The notes under the pieces are model-generated. The model made no database searches, had not been told where the DNA came from, and worked only from the letters and a program-made list of their open reading frames with translations. From Clostridiales bacterium (GTDB lineage Bacteria; Bacillota; Clostridia; Acetivibrionales; RGIG10202), in contig JAGCXC010000013.1 in assembly GCA_017961515.1 (NCBI GenBank), forward strand, positions 33,483 through 97,482: a stretch of DNA of 64,000 nt, in the 5' to 3' direction. Of this stretch, positions 44,769-54,472 are shown in pieces. A program made the position numbers and the translations under genes. Position 1 is the first letter of the stretch. The number at the start of each line of letters is the position of its first letter.

Positions 44769-45488
44769 ATGGGCATGTTAGATTTTTTACCTTTTGGGAA
44801 GAAAAAGGTATCAGAAGAAGAAGTTATGAAAGCAACGGTGCAAAATTGGCAGCCTGTAAAAGATATAAAAGAGGGAATAGTAATATTAAAGAATGGTGGA
44901 TATGTAAAGATTGTTGAAGTGATTCCTATAAACTTCAAACTTAAGTCTGCAGCGGATAAAAGATTTTTGATATTAAATTACAGAGCTTTTCTTAAAGGAT
45001 GTAGATTTCCAATGCAGATGTCGGTGCAATGTAGAAAGGCAGATATAGATCCACATTTAAATAGAATAAAAGCGCTGTACAAGATGGAGAAAAATGAGGA
45101 TGTAAAGGATTTGACTAAGGGATATATGAAATTGGTTAAGTCATTAAATTATGGAACAAAAACTGCAATATCAAGAAGATTCTTTTTGATATTCCCTTAT
45201 GTAACGCCTCCAGGAAAGAAAGATGAACCATTCCAAGAAGTAGTAAAGCAATTAAAAGATAAGGAAAGTAAGATAAAGGGATTCTTAGAACAGTGCGGTA
45301 ATGAGATTGTGGAGGTTACAGACGAAAATGAATTTGTTGCAAATATATTGTATACCTACTTAAATAAGAAGACATCGGAACTACAGAAATTTTCAGGCAA
45401 ACTGCTTAGCTTGAAAGGCTTGTTTGTAAGTTCTGACCTAGATGCAGTTGGAGAAGATACCGAAGACGAAGGGAGTGACGAAGAATGA
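44769..45488 (+). CDS. VirB4/TraC N-terminal-domain-like protein
   Basis: A 239-residue protein resembling only the N-terminal domain of VirB4-type ATPases: GYVKIVEVIPINFKLKSAADKRFLILNYRAFLKGC, PMQMSVQCRKADIDPHL, and ISRRFFLIFPY. No Walker motifs. An acidic tail (EDTEDEGSDEE) ends it. AAAGGAGG precedes the ATG, and its stop overlaps the virB4 start by 4 bases, so the two are translated together and probably assemble together. It may cap or anchor the ATPase to the PrgI membrane protein. Family assignment is by pattern only. Confidence 0.6.
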   Translation: MGMLDFLPFGKKKVSEEEVMKATVQNWQPVKDIKEGIVILKNGGYVKIVEVIPINFKLKSAADKRFLILNYRAFLKGCRFPMQMSVQCRKADIDPHLNRIKALYKMEKNEDVKDLTKGYMKLVKSLNYGTKTAISRRFFLIFPYVTPPGKKDEPFQEVVKQLKDKESKIKGFLEQCGNEIVEVTDENEFVANILYTYLNKKTSELQKFSGKLLSLKGLFVSSDLDAVGEDTEDEGSDEE

Positions 45489-47626
45489 GCCAGGAGCAAG
45501 AATTGGACATAACTCAAAATGAAAATGTTACAGCGGAAGAAAAAACAGCGGTTGTTAATGAAGAAAAACCAAAAGTGTCTAAAAAAGAAAAGCCTGATCA
45601 AGAGCATTTAGTGAACAAAAAAGAGAAAGAAGAAGGGAATGAGCAATTAAGGAAAGGCACAGTGTCATTGGTTGATCTAATAAGCCCATCGTCAATAGAT
45701 ACAAGAAATTGGCAGTATATCGAAGTAGATGGAACATATATATCGACAGTGCTAATTACAGGATATCCATATGAGAGAGTAGCTGGCTGGTTGGGCGACA
45801 TAATAAGTTTTGATGAAGGAATAGAGCTTAACATGTATTATGAGCCATTGGATAAAGCAAAATTGGTAAAGGAATTAACGTATACAATAGGTGTTACCAG
45901 TGTTAATAGAAGAAATGTCGGGGAGAACCAAAGTGACGTTGATGTAATAGATGCAGCTATTGGTCATGCGAGGTATATGAGAGCACAGATGCAGTTAGAG
46001 AGCGAAGATCCTTACTATTTATATATTTTAATTTCTGTTTATGGAAATACAAAAGAGCAATTAGAGGAAAGATTAACAGCTATAGAAGCTAAGCTTGGTG
46101 CGATGGATATAATGTCTAGAAGGGCAGACTTTAGACATGAAGATGGATTTATTGCTTGTTTACCATTGCATCAAATAACACAAGATTTAAAGAAATCTAC
46201 AGCAAGAAACGCACTAACATCAGGACTTGCGAGTACTTATCCATTTGTTAGTTCGGAGTTTTGTGATAATGACGGAATATTCTTTGGATTAAACGAGCAC
46301 AATAGATCACTGGTTATAGTGGATATATTTAATACAAAACTTTATAAAAATGCAAATATGTGTATTTTGGGAACATCTGGAGCCGGAAAAACATTTTTGA
46401 TTCAGCTACTTGCAATGAGAAATAGAATTCAAGGTGTGTCTATAATGATAATAGCGCCATTAAAAGGCCATGAGTTTAAGAGATCATGTATTGCAATAGG
46501 TGGACAGTTTTTAAGAATTGCACCGGGATCAGATGATTGTATTAATATAATGGAGATAAGAAATTCGACATTGGATGAGGATTTAGAGGAAGAAAGAGAC
46601 GGAAGCAAAAAAGAGATGAGTTTGGTATTAGCAAAAATTCAAAAGCTTCATGTATTCTTTTCATTAGTATTTGAGGATATGACAGTTGAGGAAAAACAAT
46701 TCTTGGATGATAAATTAGTTGAATGTTATGCTAATGCTGGTATGACATTTGATAATAATAGTCTGTATGAGGATGATCCAACAGGACTTTTGGCTCCAGA
46801 GGAGAGAAAGTTTAAGAAAATGCCGGTGTTGGGTGACTTGTATCAGTTGTTAGATGATGATCCAGATACAGAGAGATTGGCTCTTATTTTAAAGAGATTG
46901 GTAAGTGGATCACTAAAGTCATTTAACCAACAAACAAATGTCGATTTGTCTAACAAATATACAGTAGCTGACGTAAGTGAATTAAAAGAAGATTTGTTAC
47001 CAATAGGAATGTATATAGTAACAGACTTTTTCTGGGATAAGATAAAAGAAGATAGAACACAGAAAAAGATCGTTGTTGTAGATGAGGCTTGGAACTTGAT
47101 AGGAAGTACAGGTAATAGACAAACAGCAGGATTTATACTAGAGATATTTAAGATAATAAGAGGATATGGTGGATCAGCTATTGCTGCAACACAGGACGTA
47201 AACGACTTCTTAGCACTAGAGGGAGGTAAGTACGGAAAAGGTATCATAAACAATGCTAAGTTAAAGATATTGTTGCAGATAGAGGAAGAAGATGCTGAAA
47301 GTTTGCGTCGTATACTTAAGTTATCACAAGAAGAAATGGCAAAGGTAACAAGCTTTAAGAGAGGGCATGCTTTGTTTTATGCAGGAGCAAACCACTTGGC
47401 TATAGAGTTTGTTGCTTCACAAGAAGAAAAAGATATGATTACTACAGATAGGTCTGAGTTGGCAGAACTTAAGAGACGTAAAGAAGAAGCTAAAAATAGT
47501 ATGAGTAATAAGGAAGAAGATATAGATTTAGGATTAGATGAAGAAGAGGAAGATAATTTCAATTTTGAGGACTTTAATTTTGAAGATTTAAATATAGATT
47601 TAGGACTAGATGAAGAGGAGAAATAG
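45485..47626 (+). CDS. virB4: VirB4-like type IV secretion ATPase
   Basis: A 713-residue cytoplasmic-face ATPase that energises type IV secretion or conjugation. After a charged N-terminus come the VirB4 N-domain (YISTVLITGYPYERVAGWLGDII, RYMRAQMQLESEDPYYLYILISVYG) and a HerA/FtsK-like ATPase core with Walker A GTSGAGKT at 296-303, Walker B IVVVDEAWNL and the downstream GGSAIAATQDVNDFLA motif. An acidic tail ends it. It closes the run 34328-47626. No relaxase, VirD4/TcpA coupling protein, VirB6 or lytic hydrolase lies in this window, so this is not a complete conjugative element; the rest of the apparatus must be elsewhere. Confidence 0.88.
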   Translation: MSQEQELDITQNENVTAEEKTAVVNEEKPKVSKKEKPDQEHLVNKKEKEEGNEQLRKGTVSLVDLISPSSIDTRNWQYIEVDGTYISTVLITGYPYERVAGWLGDIISFDEGIELNMYYEPLDKAKLVKELTYTIGVTSVNRRNVGENQSDVDVIDAAIGHARYMRAQMQLESEDPYYLYILISVYGNTKEQLEERLTAIEAKLGAMDIMSRRADFRHEDGFIACLPLHQITQDLKKSTARNALTSGLASTYPFVSSEFCDNDGIFFGLNEHNRSLVIVDIFNTKLYKNANMCILGTSGAGKTFLIQLLAMRNRIQGVSIMIIAPLKGHEFKRSCIAIGGQFLRIAPGSDDCINIMEIRNSTLDEDLEEERDGSKKEMSLVLAKIQKLHVFFSLVFEDMTVEEKQFLDDKLVECYANAGMTFDNNSLYEDDPTGLLAPEERKFKKMPVLGDLYQLLDDDPDTERLALILKRLVSGSLKSFNQQTNVDLSNKYTVADVSELKEDLLPIGMYIVTDFFWDKIKEDRTQKKIVVVDEAWNLIGSTGNRQTAGFILEIFKIIRGYGGSAIAATQDVNDFLALEGGKYGKGIINNAKLKILLQIEEEDAESLRRILKLSQEEMAKVTSFKRGHALFYAGANHLAIEFVASQEEKDMITTDRSELAELKRRKEEAKNSMSNKEEDIDLGLDEEEEDNFNFEDFNFEDLNIDLGLDEEEK

Positions 47627-47687
47627 AGTATAAGTTTGTTGGAAATATATATGGATTTTTAAGAAAAATTTGATTAATAATTTCCAT

Positions 47688-47738
47688 AAAAAAGATTGAT
47701 GCGTACCGTATACAAAGGTAACACATCAATCTTTTTTT
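47688..47738 (+). terminator. Terminator after virB4
   Basis: AAAAAAGATTGATG pairs with CATCAATCTTTTTT across a 22-base loop and ends in a T run. Confidence 0.8.
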
Positions 47739-47777
47739 CTATAATAATACATAATATTACAAAAATTGAAAAAATAA

Positions 47778-47806
47778 TTGACAATCAAATGAAAAACTGG
47801 TAATAT
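47778..47806 (+). promoter_or_regulatory. Sigma-A promoter of the 47861 ankyrin gene
   Basis: TTGACA at 47778-47783, 17-base spacer, TAATAT at 47801-47806. Confidence 0.75.
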
Positions 47807-47860
47807 ATGACTAGATAATATTTCAAAAATCAACAAAAAAAGATAAAGAAGGGATAATAT

Positions 47861-48883
47861 ATGAAAAATTATTTTAAAGCATTAAGAGATTGGATTGTTG
47901 AGGGAGGTGCTATGAATTTTTGCAAGAAAGGAAGAGCGAAGTTAATGACGATACTTGTCTTAATTTGTGATGTGAATTTTAATGTGTATGACAAAAATGG
48001 AGATACTATGCTAACGAATGCAGTAAAGAATGGACATGCTGATATAGTCGATATACTAATAGACAATGAAGTTGATATGAATTACAAAAATGCTTGGGGT
48101 GACACAGCACTTATAACGGCAGTAGAAAGAGAAAACGAGAAAATAACCAGTTTAATTTTAAGTAGGCACACAGGAGTAGATGTAAATCTAAGAAATAGTA
48201 AGAAAGAAACAGCATTGTTAGTTGCAGTAGGAAAAGAAAATGAAGAGATAACTGATATGATTTTAAAACAAAGAGAAGTAGATATTAATTGTATGGATTT
48301 GTGGGGCAATAGTGCATTAAAAATAGCAATGAGTATGGGCAATAGCAATATAGTTGAAAAGCTTGTGCAAAGTGGAGCTAATACTGAAATGATAGATACA
48401 AAAATGAATACGGCTTTGTTATTTACGGTAAAACAGTGTGATTGTAGTATATTGGATTTATTAATACAAAATGGAATAGATATAAACCAAGCAGACAAAA
48501 GAGGAAATACAGCTCTAATGTGTGCGATAATTAGAGGTAATAAAAAAATGGTAAAATTACTTTTGGATAACAAGGCTAATGTAAATATGGTAAATAGTAG
48601 AGGTACTACGGCAGTTATGATGTCTATAAGCAAGGGATATAAAACTATAACGCAAGAACTAATCGATAAGAATGCTGACATAAATAGAGCTAATATAAAA
48701 GGTAATACACCACTTATGTTAGCGGCAAATCAGAAAGATGTAACGACAGTAAAAAGACTACTTAGGAATAAAGCGAATGTATTCAAGATAAATGACAAGG
48801 GGAATACTGCACTTGGTATAGCTAAGAAGAGAGGTATAGGGGATAAATTTAGCAAGAGTATGATGGATAGTATGAGTATCTAA
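47861..48883 (+). CDS. Ankyrin repeat protein
   Basis: A 340-residue protein with about eight ankyrin repeats (for example NGDTMLTNAVKNGHADIVDILIDNEVD and RGNTALMCAIIRGNKKMVKLLLDNKANVN), occupying nearly the whole chain after a 45-residue N-terminus. No signal peptide or other domain. It has its own consensus promoter and shares a bidirectional terminator with the convergent ankyrin gene at 48911. Sequence is more divergent from the 23441/25775 pair than those are from each other, so it is an older or independent copy. Confidence 0.85.
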   Translation: MKNYFKALRDWIVEGGAMNFCKKGRAKLMTILVLICDVNFNVYDKNGDTMLTNAVKNGHADIVDILIDNEVDMNYKNAWGDTALITAVERENEKITSLILSRHTGVDVNLRNSKKETALLVAVGKENEEITDMILKQREVDINCMDLWGNSALKIAMSMGNSNIVEKLVQSGANTEMIDTKMNTALLFTVKQCDCSILDLLIQNGIDINQADKRGNTALMCAIIRGNKKMVKLLLDNKANVNMVNSRGTTAVMMSISKGYKTITQELIDKNADINRANIKGNTPLMLAANQKDVTTVKRLLRNKANVFKINDKGNTALGIAKKRGIGDKFSKSMMDSMSI

Positions 48884-48898
48884 TGGAATATAGCCAGG

Positions 48899-48929
48899 GC
48901 AAAAAGATCTTTAAGAAAGATCTTTTTGC
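48899..48929. terminator. Bidirectional terminator between convergent ankyrin genes
   Basis: GCAAAAAGATCTTT and AAAGATCTTTTTGC form a perfect 14-bp stem around AAG, with T runs in both directions. The minus-strand gene's stop codon (48911-48913) lies inside the stem. Confidence 0.85.
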
Positions 48930-51772
48930 TTTGAACAAGGAATAGATACATTAGGGATATTTTCAATACGTTTAACCAAAGAAGAGTCTAAGTGAGTACT
49001 TCTATGTGAACCTTTTTTTAGGTGTCTATTATGCAACATGCGAATAATTCTTATAATATGTATTGATTGTGATTCCCAAAGATTTTGATAGTTTAATAGG
49101 GACGAGGAAAGATTGGGAGATAAGATCTTTCTAGTGGTAGCTGTAAAAGTTATAGCCTCTATGTCCTGATTGAACTTGGAGAAAGCATAAGCGGTATTAA
49201 AGAAATTAATAGGTTGTGCATATGACTTATTGGCGTAGAGCAATAATTTTTTAAAAGCAATTGACAAATATTTATTGATGACTTTGCTAAAATCATCTGT
49301 ATCAGATAATAAATTTTTTTCATTTAAAAGAGGCGATATATTTGCACCATGTTCAATTAAATCAAGTGCAAGATCAATGTGTTTTAGTTTAAACGCTATA
49401 GTAAGTGGAGTCTCTTTTTTAGAATTAACGACGTTTATTCTGGCATTGTTTTTAATTAATTCAAAAGCTACATTGTCGAGTTTATTGGAACATGCTAAGG
49501 TAAGAGGAGTATCTTTTGAGGAATTGCACATATTAACGTTTACACCTTTTTGTATTAGCAAAATAGCGACCTCAGGTAATCTGTAAAGACAAGCAAGATG
49601 AAGAAAGGTGTTTTTGTTAGGAAGAAGAGTTCCCACATTTGCATTGCGTTTGATCAAAAGCGTAGCAACATTAGATAATCTTTGTATGCATGCAAAGGCA
49701 AGAGAAGTAACGCCATGGTAATCTCGTGCATTAATATCCGCCCCCTTGTAGATCAATTGTATAGCTATTTTATCTAGGCCACGGTCACAAGCCAGCATAA
49801 GAGGAGTAATTTTGTTCATGTTATGCACATGTATATTTGCATTATTTTGGAGAAGAAGTAAAATGGTACTTTCCATACTATATTCGCAAGCAAGAAGAAG
49901 AGGAGTTGAGCCGTCTATACTTTGTATATTGACATTAGCACCTTTTTGTATTAGTGTATTAGCAACCAATTCCATATTGTTTTCACAAGCGAGAAGAAGG
50001 GGAGTTGAGCCGTAAATATCCATTGTATTAACATTCGCGCCTTTTTCTATTAATGTAAGTGCTACTTTGCTCATGGAATACTTGCAAGAAAGCATAAGAG
50101 GAGTGAGCCCACCTATGCCATGTGCATGTATGTCAGCATTTGATGCTATTAGCTCTAGTGCAGTAGATTCCATAGAATTTTCGCAAGCAAAAAGAAGAGG
50201 TTGGTAGTACTTATTTGGGGAAATTGTCTTTGCATTTTTGTGAATTAAAGCCAAAGCTATATCTTCCATATTGTTTTTGCAAGCCCAAAGAAGTGGAGTA
50301 AATCTCGACGAATCCACAGTATTAATATCTGCACCATTATCTATCAAATAAATAGCAATATGATAGAGCTTATTTGCGCATGCTAATGTAAGGGGTGTAT
50401 CGTTAAGTTTGTTTTTAACATTGATATTGGCACCAGATGCGAGCAATCGTTCTGCAACATTTACTAATTTGTTTTTGCAAGCCCAAAGAAGTGGAGTATA
50501 GCCGTCAGGGTCTACTACATTTATATTAGTACAAGAGTACATTAAATTAAGTGCGCTGTCACTTAGCTTGTATTTGCAAGCCCAAAGAAGAGTGAGATCC
50601 AAATTGTTTTTCCTAAGAAGAACGCGCATAGCTTCGGGAGGTAGTTTTACCATAGTAGAGAACAGTGAAGGAGTAGTTCCGTTAATGTCGATGACATTTA
50701 TATTAGCACCTTTATTAATCAGTACAATATAGACATCAGAGAGATTCCTTTGACAAGAAAGAAGTAGAGGAGTTTCTCCGTATATACTAGTAGCGTCTAT
50801 ATTTGCGCCATGTCTAATTAATGATAAACAAAGGTCAGTGTGTCCATGTATGCATGCCAAGTGAAGAGGAGTGTATCCTTTTGCATTAGTTGCATTTATG
50901 TTAGCACGTTTTAGGAGCAATTTGTTTACTACGTTACTTAGATTATGAACACAAGCATAATGAAGGGGAGTTTCTTTAGATGGTACTAAAATATTAACAT
51001 TAGCGCCATTATCAATCAGTAAGCACGCAATAGATGAATATTTATTAATACATGCTGTGTGTAAAGGAGCATATCCATACACATTAGCTGTATCTAGATT
51101 AACGGAGCAAGAAATTAATTTTTTAACAACATTTTCGAGACCTAAAGAGCAAGCTAGGTTAAGAGGGGTTTCGTGAGTTAAACTTTCAGCATCTGGGTTT
51201 GCACCATTTTCTATTAGTTTTATTGCTACATCAGAATGTTTATTCATGCAGGCGAAATGTAGGGACGTATAGTTGTGATGACCAGATAAAGTGTTAATAT
51301 TTGCGCCATGTTCAATAAGTAGAGATACAATTTTTAAGTGGCCATTTATGCAAGCTGAAATAAGAGCTTCATCTAATGCATGGTGAGAAAGAAACGTATC
51401 AATATTTTTTGAAAGAAGTGCAATTACGATATTAAGATAACCATGTTTACAACTAAGTCTAAGTGGTGATTCATGAAGTATGTTTTTGGCGGACATATCT
51501 GCACCCATGTTAATTAACCTTATAGCTACAGATTCAAGTCCATTTGAACAAGCTATAGTAAGAGGAGTGTTTTTGTCTTTGCCAATACAGTTTATGTTAG
51601 CACCATTGTCTAATAATAGCATAGCAATATCAGAGTGCTTATACTTGCAGGCGATCATTAAAGGACTATATCCACATAAATTTGTTGAATTGATATTAAA
51701 GTTACTTTGTATAAGTTCTTTTACAATATCTAAATGACCTAATTTGCATACGTTAAATAAAATATTTTGCAT
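48911..51772 (-). CDS. Very large ankyrin repeat protein
   Basis: A 953-residue protein made almost entirely of about 24 ankyrin repeats (pattern TPLLLACxxxMExVALxLIxxGANVNxxD), starting at residue 1, with a 120-residue helical C-terminus (FKKLLLYANKSYAQPINFFNTAYAFSKF) lacking a known domain. It has no signal peptide or membrane segment. Long uniform solenoids of this size are typical of eukaryotic scaffolds and of effectors of intracellular bacteria. AAGGAG lies upstream of the ATG. It is transcribed divergently from the 52022 gene. Target unknown. Confidence 0.88.
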   Translation of the reverse strand: MQNILFNVCKLGHLDIVKELIQSNFNINSTNLCGYSPLMIACKYKHSDIAMLLLDNGANINCIGKDKNTPLTIACSNGLESVAIRLINMGADMSAKNILHESPLRLSCKHGYLNIVIALLSKNIDTFLSHHALDEALISACINGHLKIVSLLIEHGANINTLSGHHNYTSLHFACMNKHSDVAIKLIENGANPDAESLTHETPLNLACSLGLENVVKKLISCSVNLDTANVYGYAPLHTACINKYSSIACLLIDNGANVNILVPSKETPLHYACVHNLSNVVNKLLLKRANINATNAKGYTPLHLACIHGHTDLCLSLIRHGANIDATSIYGETPLLLSCQRNLSDVYIVLINKGANINVIDINGTTPSLFSTMVKLPPEAMRVLLRKNNLDLTLLWACKYKLSDSALNLMYSCTNINVVDPDGYTPLLWACKNKLVNVAERLLASGANINVKNKLNDTPLTLACANKLYHIAIYLIDNGADINTVDSSRFTPLLWACKNNMEDIALALIHKNAKTISPNKYYQPLLFACENSMESTALELIASNADIHAHGIGGLTPLMLSCKYSMSKVALTLIEKGANVNTMDIYGSTPLLLACENNMELVANTLIQKGANVNIQSIDGSTPLLLACEYSMESTILLLLQNNANIHVHNMNKITPLMLACDRGLDKIAIQLIYKGADINARDYHGVTSLAFACIQRLSNVATLLIKRNANVGTLLPNKNTFLHLACLYRLPEVAILLIQKGVNVNMCNSSKDTPLTLACSNKLDNVAFELIKNNARINVVNSKKETPLTIAFKLKHIDLALDLIEHGANISPLLNEKNLLSDTDDFSKVINKYLSIAFKKLLLYANKSYAQPINFFNTAYAFSKFNQDIEAITFTATTRKILSPNLSSSLLNYQNLWESQSIHIIRIIRMLHNRHLKKGSHRSTHLDSSLVKRIENIPNVSIPCSKQKDLS

Positions 51773-51952
51773 AAAAAATAATCTCCTTTGCTAAAAAAGA
51801 TCTAACGAAAGCATACTAGCATATATTTTTACATAAGTCAACGAAAAAAGACATGAGAGTAATATCCTCTTATACTTATACCTCAAATTTTTTTATAAAA
51901 TTCTCGGTTCATACTAAACAAAAAAACGATCACAATGGCTACAAATAATTTG

Positions 51953-51981
51953 TTGACAAACACGAGTATAAGTATTAGACT
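51953..51981 (+). promoter_or_regulatory. Sigma-A promoter of the 52022 ankyrin gene
   Basis: TTGACA at 51953-51958, 17-base spacer, TAGACT at 51976-51981. Confidence 0.7.
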
Positions 51982-52021
51982 ATGGAAGTAAATTTTAACG
52001 TTGTGAAAGGGGTATATCCAG

Positions 52022-54439
52022 ATGAAGATTGACATATTTGAGATGTCAAGGCATACAAAAAAATTAATATATGCATTGGGTAAGGACGAGATAAGTAAAG
52101 TAATTGATATTCAAAAAGAGAATATGGGTTTAACTAAGCTACATATAGCATGTCTTTTGAGAGATTTTAATTGGGCTACAAATATAATTAAGGTATATGG
52201 AGCAAAAACATTGGAGGAGAAAGATAATTATGGTAATACGCCTTTGCATATAGCCTGCTTATACAAAAGTTTTAATCTTATTAATTTTATGCTAAAAGAG
52301 GGAGGATTAGCGATTTTAAATGTTAAAAATAAAGATAGAAATACTCCTGTAGATATGTTGGACAAAAGGGATTTTGGTAGACTAACGGACTGTTTACTAT
52401 CTTGTATAGAAATTTGTGATGATGTTAAAAAAGGTGAGTATTTGTTATATTGGGCGTTTAAGTTTGATCAAAGAGAAATATTTCTGGAGCTTTTAGATAA
52501 AGGATATAAGACAGCCAAATTAAATCAGATATATATGTTTAGGAAGGCTTGTCAGAATAGTGATATAGAAGTTATAAATAAGTTGAAAAAAAGCGGGGTA
52601 AGAGTGAATATGAGAGATTTGAGTGAAAACCCTGTAATTTATTTAAGATATAAGGATAAAGAAGTAGAAGCTGTGCCTTGTGATCCACAAAGTACAAACA
52701 ATAAACAGCTAGGGGGAAATATTTGTAAAGACAGTTACATTATAAAAGAAGTTTCGGTGGATGATTTGAGTGATAAATATAAAGCTAATGATTTGAGCAA
52801 TATTGGGAATGATAAAGAAGCATATGCAAATGGGAACAATGCACTACATATAGCTATATATAACAAAAATATTTATTTTGCAACAGAACTATTAAAAAGT
52901 GAAGAGGATATTGATGCAAAGAACAAGTTTGGACATACACCACTTTTCATTGCTGTTATGAAAAATGAATTAAATTTTGCAAAAACGCTTATAGATATGG
53001 GAGCAGATCTAGATGTAGCAGATGAATATGGAAGAAATATAGTACATATGGCTTGTGAGAATGGAGAATTTGAATTTGTAAATTGGATAATAGAAAAAAA
53101 AGCAAATATTTTTTCAAAAATTGCCAAAGAGAATGCGGGTTATTTTGATAGAAGGGAAACAGCGTTACATTTCGCGTGCAGAGGAGGCAATCTTGATTTA
53201 GTCAAGCTATTAGTGGAGAAATACAAATTTGATGTTAATGCTAAGTCTTCTAGTGGATATATGCCTATTGCATATGCTAAAGATGAAGGTATAATAAGGT
53301 ATTTAGTTGGCCGAGGTGCACGCATAGATGCTTATAGTATACATGGGGATACACCTTTACACACAGCTTATAAAAATAAAAATTTTGAGTTAATAGATTT
53401 CTTATTGAATAATAAAGCAGATATAAATTGGCCAGGAGGAGAGGAATTTAAAACTGTATTGGAACAGGCTTGTATTAATAATGATATTTTTGCAGTTAGG
53501 AAGTTTTTAGAAAGAGGAGCTTTAGCTAATGTGACCTACAAAAGAAGAAACGTTATATATCCACTACATATTGCAGTGTTAAATAAAAGAAAAGATATAG
53601 CGGCTTTATTGATAAAACATGGAGCTAATATAGATGCTGTATATAGAAAAGTTACTGCATTGGCGTTGGCGTGCGAAGAGAATGATATTGATATGGTAAA
53701 ACTTTTAGTAGAAAATGGGGCAAGGGTTAGTGCTATACGAGATCAAAAATCATCAACCATATCTCCACTGCTTAGTGCGTACGTAAGTCGTAGTAAAGAG
53801 ATAGCGGTTTTGTTGATAAATAATGGAGCGAGTATTGCACAAGGAGAGTTAGAGGAGATATCAAAGGATTTTCTAAAATCTTTATTGCGTAAGGTAGAGC
53901 CTAGTGGGGGGATGGGTATTGCATATTATTTGGATGGAGCAAATGGAGTATATAATTATTTAGTAAGATATTTTAATTATCAATCTTTAAAGATGGAATT
54001 AACAAGGTATATTAGACAACATGATCGAACAATAGAGCTAAAAACACCTGATCATTTACAGAAGATAGTTCAACAAATAAAACGTGTGGAGAATGATTTA
54101 AATAAAGTTAAGGAAAGCACAGAGTACATAAAATTAACTTTGAAAATAAGGAGTTTAAGAGAGAGTTTTTGCTTTTTTGATAAACAGATGGAGAGGTTAT
54201 TGATATATAAAAGATCTACTCCTCAAAAAAGAAAAGAATTGGCCAATAATATGGAATTAATAAAATATGAGCACAATAAGTTAGTGAGGGCAATAAAACT
54301 AATTGATATATATTTAAAGGATATTACTGTTTGTTTGAACTTATATGACAACGTATATAATAATAAAAAAATAAGCAGAAAAAGAGAGAGAGTTGAGAGT
54401 GTAGAGATGACATTGCAAAATAAGGGAATAGATAAATGA
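52022..54439 (+). CDS. Ankyrin repeat protein with C-terminal coiled coil
   Basis: An 805-residue protein. An N-terminal group of about three ankyrin repeats (residues 30-120, for example YGNTPLHIACLYKSFNLINFMLKEGG) is followed by a linker and a second group of about ten (residues 255-620, for example FGHTPLFIAVMKNELNFAKTLIDMGADLD). The last 150 residues form a charged coiled coil (IVQQIKRVENDLNKVKEST, KRKELANNMELIKYEHNKL). No membrane helix or signal peptide. AAAGGGG precedes the ATG and a consensus promoter lies upstream. The coiled coil distinguishes it from the other ankyrin proteins and suggests oligomerisation. Confidence 0.86.
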   Translation: MKIDIFEMSRHTKKLIYALGKDEISKVIDIQKENMGLTKLHIACLLRDFNWATNIIKVYGAKTLEEKDNYGNTPLHIACLYKSFNLINFMLKEGGLAILNVKNKDRNTPVDMLDKRDFGRLTDCLLSCIEICDDVKKGEYLLYWAFKFDQREIFLELLDKGYKTAKLNQIYMFRKACQNSDIEVINKLKKSGVRVNMRDLSENPVIYLRYKDKEVEAVPCDPQSTNNKQLGGNICKDSYIIKEVSVDDLSDKYKANDLSNIGNDKEAYANGNNALHIAIYNKNIYFATELLKSEEDIDAKNKFGHTPLFIAVMKNELNFAKTLIDMGADLDVADEYGRNIVHMACENGEFEFVNWIIEKKANIFSKIAKENAGYFDRRETALHFACRGGNLDLVKLLVEKYKFDVNAKSSSGYMPIAYAKDEGIIRYLVGRGARIDAYSIHGDTPLHTAYKNKNFELIDFLLNNKADINWPGGEEFKTVLEQACINNDIFAVRKFLERGALANVTYKRRNVIYPLHIAVLNKRKDIAALLIKHGANIDAVYRKVTALALACEENDIDMVKLLVENGARVSAIRDQKSSTISPLLSAYVSRSKEIAVLLINNGASIAQGELEEISKDFLKSLLRKVEPSGGMGIAYYLDGANGVYNYLVRYFNYQSLKMELTRYIRQHDRTIELKTPDHLQKIVQQIKRVENDLNKVKESTEYIKLTLKIRSLRESFCFFDKQMERLLIYKRSTPQKRKELANNMELIKYEHNKLVRAIKLIDIYLKDITVCLNLYDNVYNNKKISRKRERVESVEMTLQNKGIDK

Positions 54440-54443
54440 TATT

Positions 54444-54471
54444 AAGGAAGATACAATAGGGTATCTTCCTT
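54444..54471. terminator. Hairpin between convergent genes
   Basis: AAGGAAGATAC and GTATCTTCCTT form a perfect 11-bp stem around a 6-base loop, between the converging genes at 52022 and 54473. T runs are short, so termination strength is uncertain. Confidence 0.55.
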
Positions 54472-54472
54472 A

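Noticed and set aside
44447..47626. A complete integrative conjugative element
   Set aside because: No relaxase, coupling protein, integrase or attachment repeats occur in the window; only PrgI, VirB4-N and VirB4-like genes.
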